8,522 bases of DNA from an uncultured Oscillospiraceae bacterium (GTDB lineage: Bacteria > Bacillota > Clostridia > Oscillospirales > Oscillospiraceae), in NCBI GenBank assembly GCA_947624465.1, contig CANQKJ010000087.1, positions 1-8,522 of the forward strand, read 5' to 3'. Every line of letters begins with the position of its first letter. The first letter of the stretch is position 1. This document shows, piece by piece, positions 5,034-8,522 of the stretch. Below the pieces are notes generated by a model. It saw only the letters and a list, made by a program, of their open reading frames with translations. It was not told where the DNA came from and did no database searches. The translations under genes were made by a program, and so were the position numbers.

Positions 5034-6449
5034 TTACTTTTGATGTTCCTCGTCCTCAGGGGCGTAGGCCTCCTCGTAACCGTCCTCCGCCTCTTCCGCG
5101 GCGGCGGCGATCTCGGCGGCCTGGATCATGGGGTCGTCCGCGGTCATGAGGGCCTCTGCGTCCACAGCGGCCTCCCCCGCCTTGTCAGCGGCGGCCTCCG
5201 CGGCCTGCTGCTCCGCCCGCTCCACGGCGGCGGCCAGCTCCGGCCTGGATTCGGCCAGCAGCTTCTTCTCCTCCTCGGTGAGGGGCTGGTCCTCCTCCTT
5301 CGGCCGGGCGGGACCGTTGGGGTCGTGGTACGGGGTGACGGCGTAGCGGGCGGGGTCATAGGCCCGGCCCCGGGCGAACTTCCGCAGCCCCTCCTGGCTG
5401 GCGGACACATCGATGTTGGATTTCTCCTTCTTGGGCTGCTTCTTGCTGCCGGCGGCCAGGGCGGCGGCCTTCTTCTCGGCGGATTTGCGGCGGCGCTCCT
5501 TCTCGGCCTCCTTGGAGCGGCGCTTCTGCTCCTCCATCTCCCGCTGGGCGGCCTCGTAGTCCTTTTTCAGCATCCTGCCGGCGATGACCTCCTGGATCAT
5601 CATAAAGGCGGAGTTGGCGATCCAGTAGATACACATACCGGCGGGGAGGGCAAAGCCGATCCACAGGGACATGACGGGACCCATCAGGATCATCATCCAG
5701 TTGTTCTGCTGCTTGTTCTCCGGCTGGTTCTGGCTCATCTGGTTGGTCTTCTGAGACACCAGCATGGAGACCACGGACAGCCCCGCGGAGATGACGGGCA
5801 GCAGGAACAGGCCCACGGCCCCCCAGACGTCCCCGCTGGTGAACAGGTCGGACTTCCAGAACATCAGGTTGGGGACCTTGGACAGGTCGATGCCGAAGAA
5901 GTTGAAGTTGATGGGGAACAGGCCGAACAGGCCCTCGGGGTTGCCGCCGGCGGCGGTAACGGCGGCCTTGGCGGCCTCAAGGGTGCCGCTGTTGACCATG
6001 GGGGCCAGCAGCAGCTCATTGGTGCCCACCGGGGTGAAGTCCGCCCAGCCCACGGCGGCGGCTACGGCGGTGGTGGCGGCCTCGGACAGCATCATCAGGT
6101 ACTTGAAGGGCCGGCGGATGATGGCGTACAGCGGCCACAGGATCAGTATGGGCAGGAAGGACCAGCCGCAGCCGCCGAACATACTGGTGCCGCTCTCGGC
6201 GTACAGCTTCTGGATCTCCTGGTTGGCCCGCTCCTTGTCGTTGCCGCAGCGCTTCTGGATCTCCTGCACCTGGCCGGACAGGATGCTGGACTTGATCATG
6301 CTCCGCTTGCCCTTGATGGAGAGGGGAAACAGGATGACCTTAACGATCAGGGTAAAAAGGATAAGCGCCACGCCGTAACTGTTGAACACCTGGCAGAAGG
6401 TCCTCAGCAGCAGGCTGAACGGCGTCATGAGTATTTGCCAAATATCCAT
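5034..6449 (-). CDS. yidC: YidC/Oxa1 family membrane protein insertase
   Basis: Integral membrane insertase that folds and inserts membrane proteins, alone or with SecYEG. The 471-residue product has the five-helix Gram-positive core. TM1 is about 26-45; a cytoplasmic helical hairpin covers 46-95; TM2 is about 97-117; an extracellular segment covers about 120-207; the last three helices are about 208-231, 253-268 and 271-290. The positive residue of the hydrophilic groove, Arg in SpoIIIJ, appears as K37 in 'TLIVKVILFPL'. There is no lipoprotein signal. After the last helix comes an unusually long tail of about 180 residues: strongly basic with a KR-rich helix (295-345), then acidic and Ala/Glu-rich (385-471). 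The basic part could contact the ribosome, as in other tailed YidC proteins. The ATG (6447-6449) has TAGGAGG upstream, overlapping the yidD stop, so translation is likely coupled. Confidence 0.96.
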   Translation of the reverse strand: MDIWQILMTPFSLLLRTFCQVFNSYGVALILFTLIVKVILFPLSIKGKRSMIKSSILSGQVQEIQKRCGNDKERANQEIQKLYAESGTSMFGGCGWSFLPILILWPLYAIIRRPFKYLMMLSEAATTAVAAAVGWADFTPVGTNELLLAPMVNSGTLEAAKAAVTAAGGNPEGLFGLFPINFNFFGIDLSKVPNLMFWKSDLFTSGDVWGAVGLFLLPVISAGLSVVSMLVSQKTNQMSQNQPENKQQNNWMMILMGPVMSLWIGFALPAGMCIYWIANSAFMMIQEVIAGRMLKKDYEAAQREMEEQKRRSKEAEKERRRKSAEKKAAALAAGSKKQPKKEKSNIDVSASQEGLRKFARGRAYDPARYAVTPYHDPNGPARPKEEDQPLTEEEKKLLAESRPELAAAVERAEQQAAEAAADKAGEAAVDAEALMTADDPMIQAAEIAAAAEEAEDGYEEAYAPEDEEHQK

Positions 6450-6459
6450 ATCTGGCCTC

Positions 6460-6699
6460 CTAAATGTGTCGGATTTTTTTCGGGGGCACGGGGTCGTAAA
6501 TGATGGACTTCTGCCTGTGGAAGGGGTGGCAGCGCATCACCCGCCACAGGGCCATGGCCCCGCCCTTCAGGGCGCCGTGGGTCTCCACCGCCTCCAGGGC
6601 GTAGGTGGAGCAGGTGGGGGTGAACCGGCAGCAGGGGGGCGTGGCCGGGGAGATGGTCTTCCGGTAGAACCGGATGAGCCACAGCAGCGCCGCCTTCAT
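6460..6699 (-). CDS. yidD: Membrane protein insertion efficiency factor YidD
   Basis: Small inner-membrane-associated protein of 79 residues, thought to help YidC-dependent insertion. It carries the family signature '[16 protein letters not shown]' (residues 23-38), an N-terminal amphipathic helix ('[18 protein letters not shown]') and the later '[19 protein letters not shown]' segment, at the usual family length. The ATG (6697-6699) overlaps the rnpA TGA as ATGA, with GGGAGG seven bases upstream inside rnpA. Its TAG stop (6460-6462) lies on the ribosome binding site of yidC. The order rnpA-yidD-yidC is the standard one. Confidence 0.97.
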   Translation of the reverse strand: MKAALLWLIRFYRKTISPATPPCCRFTPTCSTYALEAVETHGALKGGAMALWRVMRCHPFHRQKSIIYDPVPPKKIRHI

Positions 6700-7046
6700 C
6701 GGCCGGCCTCCCGCCTCCGCAGGCCCACCTTGTCCGCCAGGGCCAAAAAGGAGCGCTCCAGCTGCTGATAGCGGCTGTGAGCGGCCTTCACCCGGGCCAC
6801 GATGACCACGTCCATCCCGCCGTTCAGCTCCCCCTCGTGGAGGCGGTAGATCTCCCTGAGGCGGCGGCGGGTGCGGTTGCGCACCACGGCGCAGCCCAGT
6901 TTGGTGGACACCGTAAGTCCCAGCCGGTTGCCCTGTCCGCCCTTTTGGCGGACATAGAGGGCCAGCCGCCCGTCGGCGGCGGACTTCCCCTTTTGATAGG
7001 CGCGGCGGAACAGATGATTCTCCTTCAGCGACACGGTTTTCTTCAT
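6696..7046 (-). CDS. rnpA: Ribonuclease P protein component
   Basis: Protein subunit of RNase P, which helps the catalytic RNA bind precursor tRNA and remove its 5' leader. The 116-residue basic product shows the family pattern: '[19 protein letters not shown]' at the start, a central strand '[18 protein letters not shown]', and the RNR motif (R56-N57-R58) in '[16 protein letters not shown]', which contacts the RNA. I chose the ATG at 7044-7046 because AAAAGAGG (7053-7060) is six bases upstream and homologues begin at this residue. A longer reading from a TTG at 7089-7091 would add 15 residues without similarity and lies inside a hairpin. The gene overlaps yidD by four bases. Confidence 0.97.
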   Translation of the reverse strand: MKKTVSLKENHLFRRAYQKGKSAADGRLALYVRQKGGQGNRLGLTVSTKLGCAVVRNRTRRRLREIYRLHEGELNGGMDVVIVARVKAAHSRYQQLERSFLALADKVGLRRREAGR

Positions 7047-7076
7047 TTGCGGCCTCTTTTCCGGGAAACGGACACA

Positions 7077-7105
7077 GGGGCGAGGGATCAACTCTCCCGC
7101 GCCCC
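7077..7105 (-). other. Hairpin between rpmH and rnpA
   Basis: Minus strand: GGGGCG, one mismatch, GGGA, seven-base loop, TCCC, then CGCCCC: ten pairs in all. There is no T-run after it, so it is not a standard terminator. It sits 38 bases after the rpmH stop and 30 bases before the rnpA start. It may be a processing or stability element that uncouples the L34 and RnpA levels; that role is inferred. Confidence 0.55.
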
Positions 7106-7143
7106 GGTCTTGAACGACGATTCCGTATCCCGTTTTTGCAGCA

Positions 7144-7278
7144 TCAGTGGGTCAGACGGATGCGGCCCTTGGCCCGGCGGCGGGCCAGCACCTTGCGGCC
7201 GTTGGCGGTGGCCATGCGCTTGCGGAAGCCGTGCACCTTGGAACGGTGACGCTTTTTGGGCTGATAGGTACGAAGCAT
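7144..7278 (-). CDS. rpmH: 50S ribosomal protein L34
   Basis: Small, very basic protein of the large ribosomal subunit. The 44-residue sequence begins [12 protein letters not shown] and contains '[20 protein letters not shown]', the near-invariant core of L34, so identification is secure. The ATG (7276-7278) follows AGGAGGTG (7287-7294), a near-perfect anti-Shine-Dalgarno match at ideal spacing. The 46 codons upstream in the same frame belong to the leader and look nothing like L34, so the longer start is rejected. It is the first gene of the operon, driven by the strongest promoter in the window. Confidence 0.98.
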   Translation of the reverse strand: MLRTYQPKKRHRSKVHGFRKRMATANGRKVLARRRAKGRIRLTH

Positions 7279-7305
7279 ACGGGATACACCTCCTGTCTCA
7301 GATAG

Positions 7306-7350
7306 AGCGGCGAAGCTCCGCCGCTGTTCCACAACGCCCCCGTCGGGGCG
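7306..7350 (-). other. Two hairpins in the rpmH leader
   Basis: In the roughly 100-base leader there are two compact GC stems: CGCCCC/GGGGCG (7335-7340 and 7345-7350, four-base loop) and AGCGGCG/CGCCGCT (7306-7312 and 7319-7325, six-base loop). The second ends just upstream of the ribosome binding site. Neither has a T-run, so they are more likely stabilising or regulatory than terminating. Confidence 0.5.
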
Positions 7351-7386
7351 CGGTCGGCAGAATAAGGCGCGATAAGCGCAAACGGA

Positions 7387-7416
7387 ATTATACCGTACTT
7401 CCAACAGCTTTGTCAA
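7387..7416 (-). promoter_or_regulatory. Sigma-A promoter of the rpmH-rnpA-yidD-yidC-jag operon
   Basis: Minus strand: perfect -35 TTGACA (7411-7416), 18-base spacer, perfect -10 TATAAT (7387-7392). Predicted start near 7380. No other convincing promoter was seen inside the operon. Confidence 0.92.
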
Positions 7417-7581
7417 TGAAAAATTCAGATTTTATTCCGGCTTTTCGGCGGGACACAAGATATTGTGGCGCTTTTGCCCGCCTGTCACAAGGCCCGTCCA
7501 GTCCCGTCAAATTACCGCTTTTTTCCGGTCCTTCCGCGCGAAATTATACCTTATTATATATAAGGAATTGCGGAAAAATCC
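7417..7581. other. Non-coding core of the rpmH-dnaA intergenic region
   Basis: The full gap between rpmH and dnaA is 372 bases (7279-7650), and this part lies between the two divergent promoters. It holds a CACAA-GATA-TTGTG inverted repeat (7454-7467) and an AT-rich block (7541-7565) with the inverted repeat CCTTAT-TATAT-ATAAGG (7549-7565). The AT-rich block could be a DNA-unwinding element or just promoter context. I found no clear DnaA box (TTATCCACA or a one-mismatch form). Origin function here is therefore only suggested by location; the boxes may lie beyond dnaA, outside the window. Confidence 0.5.
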
Positions 7582-7610
7582 TTGCCTCCGCCCGTTTTTT
7601 TTGGTATAAT
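7582..7610 (+). promoter_or_regulatory. Sigma-A promoter of dnaA
   Basis: -35 TTGCCT (7582-7587), 17-base spacer containing a run of eight T (7595-7602), perfect -10 TATAAT (7605-7610). Predicted start near 7617, giving a leader of about 34 bases. Divergent from the rpmH promoter about 165 bases away. Confidence 0.8.
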
Positions 7611-7650
7611 AAATCAGTTGCGTAGACCGTAGATCAAGGGGGGCCGACCG

Positions 7651-8522
7651 ATGAACTCCGCCGCCGATATCTGGGAAAAAGTGAAAAAGCTGATGGAGAG
7701 CGAGCTGACCGCCGTCTCCATCGACACCTGGTTTGGAGACGTGGAGGCCGTGGCGCTGGAAGACACCCGTCTGGTGCTGTGCGTCCCCTCCGACTACAAG
7801 CGAAACATCATCCGCACCCGGTATCTGCCGGTGGTGCAGAAGGCCCTGAAGGAACTCTTCTCCTTTGACGTGGACGCGGCCCTGCTGCTCCCCGAGGAGC
7901 GGGACGCCTACACCGCCAGGGAGGCCTCTCCCACCGACCCGGAGGTGGAGAAATATACCTTTGAGCGGTTTGTGGTGGGTTCCACCAACAAATTCGCCTT
8001 CACCGCCGCCCAGAAGGTGGCCGATGAGCCCGGCGGTTCCTATAACCCTCTGTTCATCTACGGCCAGTCCGGCCTGGGCAAGACCCATCTGCTCCACGCC
8101 ATCGCCAACCGGGTGCGGCAGAACCACCCCGATTACCGCATCCTCTACATCCAGAGCGAGTCCTTCGTCAACGAGCTGATCGACAATCTGCGCCACGGCC
8201 GGGATATGCAGAAGTTCCGGGACAAGTACCGCAATGTGGACGTGTTTCTCATGGACGACGTGCAGTTCATCGCCGGCAAGGACTCCAGCGAGGAGGAGCT
8301 GTTCCACACCTTCAACACCCTGTACGAGCAGAAGAAGCAAATCGTCTTCACCTCCGACCGGCCGCCCCAGGAGATGCTCCGGCTGGAGCAGCGGCTCCGC
8401 ACCCGGTTCGAGCAGGGCCTGCCGGCGGATATCCAGCCCCCGGATTACGAGACCAGGGTGGCCCTGCTGAAAAACAAGGCGCTGGAGCGGGGCATCTCCC
8501 TGCCCGACCCGGTGCTGTCCTA
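7651..8522 (+). CDS. dnaA: Chromosomal replication initiator DnaA, N-terminal part
   Basis: AAA+ ATPase that binds origin DnaA boxes and opens the duplex to start replication. The first 290 residues are present and the gene runs off the right edge. Domain I (about 1-75) is the partner-interaction domain, with 'SIDTWFGD' at 23-30. The linker (about 80-98) is short. Domain III starts at 'YTFERFVVGSTNKFA'. Walker A is 'GQSGLGKTH' (138-146), Walker B is 'VFLMDDVQFI' (D202, D203), sensor 1 is 'FTSDRPP' (233-239) and the arginine-finger region is 'RLRTRFEQGL' (248-257). The DNA-binding domain IV is outside the window. The start is ATG 7651, with AAGGGGGG (7636-7643) seven bases upstream. The gene is divergent from the rpmH operon, the standard origin layout. 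Confidence 0.98.
   Translation, partial: MNSAADIWEKVKKLMESELTAVSIDTWFGDVEAVALEDTRLVLCVPSDYKRNIIRTRYLPVVQKALKELFSFDVDAALLLPEERDAYTAREASPTDPEVEKYTFERFVVGSTNKFAFTAAQKVADEPGGSYNPLFIYGQSGLGKTHLLHAIANRVRQNHPDYRILYIQSESFVNELIDNLRHGRDMQKFRDKYRNVDVFLMDDVQFIAGKDSSEEELFHTFNTLYEQKKQIVFTSDRPPQEMLRLEQRLRTRFEQGLPADIQPPDYETRVALLKNKALERGISLPDPVLS

Noticed and set aside
7047..7091. Upstream TTG start for rnpA
   Set aside because: The added 15 residues have no family similarity, the TTG is inside a hairpin loop, and the ATG at 7046 has a well-placed ribosome binding site.
7323..7333. TGTTCCACA near 7325-7333 as a DnaA box
   Set aside because: It has two mismatches to TTATCCACA in its first three bases and is a lone copy with no neighbouring boxes.
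7543..7548. Minus-strand TATAAT in the AT-rich block as a second rpmH promoter
   Set aside because: No acceptable -35 hexamer lies at 16-19 bases upstream.
7507..8340. Minus-strand 277-residue frame across the dnaA start
   Set aside because: It is antisense to dnaA and runs through the dnaA promoter and the AT-rich intergenic region.

Overview
The window is 8522 bases of GC-rich Firmicutes chromosome around the dnaA end of the origin region. The gene order dnaA <-> rpmH-rnpA-yidD-yidC-jag is the classic bacterial origin cluster. The M23/LysM/G5 cell-wall protein, AGGAGG-type ribosome binding sites, consensus sigma-A promoters and high GC fit a Clostridia member of the Oscillospirales type (Flavonifractor/Lawsonibacter-like). 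That placement is an inference from style and family resemblance; no marker here fixes the genus.

Layout from left to right. (1) 1-863, minus strand: rpsO with its own promoter and leader, then a structured rpsO-pnp junction, then the first 89 codons of pnp, which runs off the left edge. (2) 896-1469, minus: a single-gene unit with its own promoter and terminator, encoding a 124-residue protein of unknown function with a C-terminal membrane segment. (3) 1505-3181, minus: a single-gene unit for a membrane-anchored LysM/G5/M23 peptidoglycan hydrolase. A pair of half-sites resembling the WalR (YycF) box lies just at its predicted transcription start. (4) 3217-4143, plus: a Cof-type HAD phosphatase, divergent from the hydrolase and convergent with jag, sharing a bidirectional terminator with jag. 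(5) 4156-7416, minus: the rpmH-rnpA-yidD-yidC-jag operon behind a perfect-consensus promoter (TTGACA-18-TATAAT). The genes are tightly packed: the rnpA stop and yidD start overlap as ATGA, the yidD stop overlaps the yidC ribosome binding site, and the yidC stop overlaps the jag ribosome binding site. (6) 7417-8522, plus: a 372-base rpmH-dnaA intergenic region and the first 290 codons of dnaA, which runs off the right edge.

How the genes fit together: L34 (rpmH) and S15 (rpsO) are ribosomal proteins, RnpA is the protein subunit of RNase P, and PNPase degrades RNA. YidD and YidC handle membrane-protein insertion. Jag/KhpB is an RNA-binding partner linked to cell-wall growth, and the M23 protein remodels peptidoglycan. 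DnaA starts replication. Nearly all of this is core genome.

I see no mobile element, CRISPR array, tRNA, rRNA or defence-type cassette, and no convincing new multi-gene system. The points most worth a second look are regulatory: the nested terminator/rod-hairpin between rpsO and pnp, the WalR-like box at the hydrolase promoter, and palindromes inside the spacers of the two divergent promoters. At the protein level, the long basic-then-acidic YidC tail and the 15-base in-frame repeat in jag stand out.
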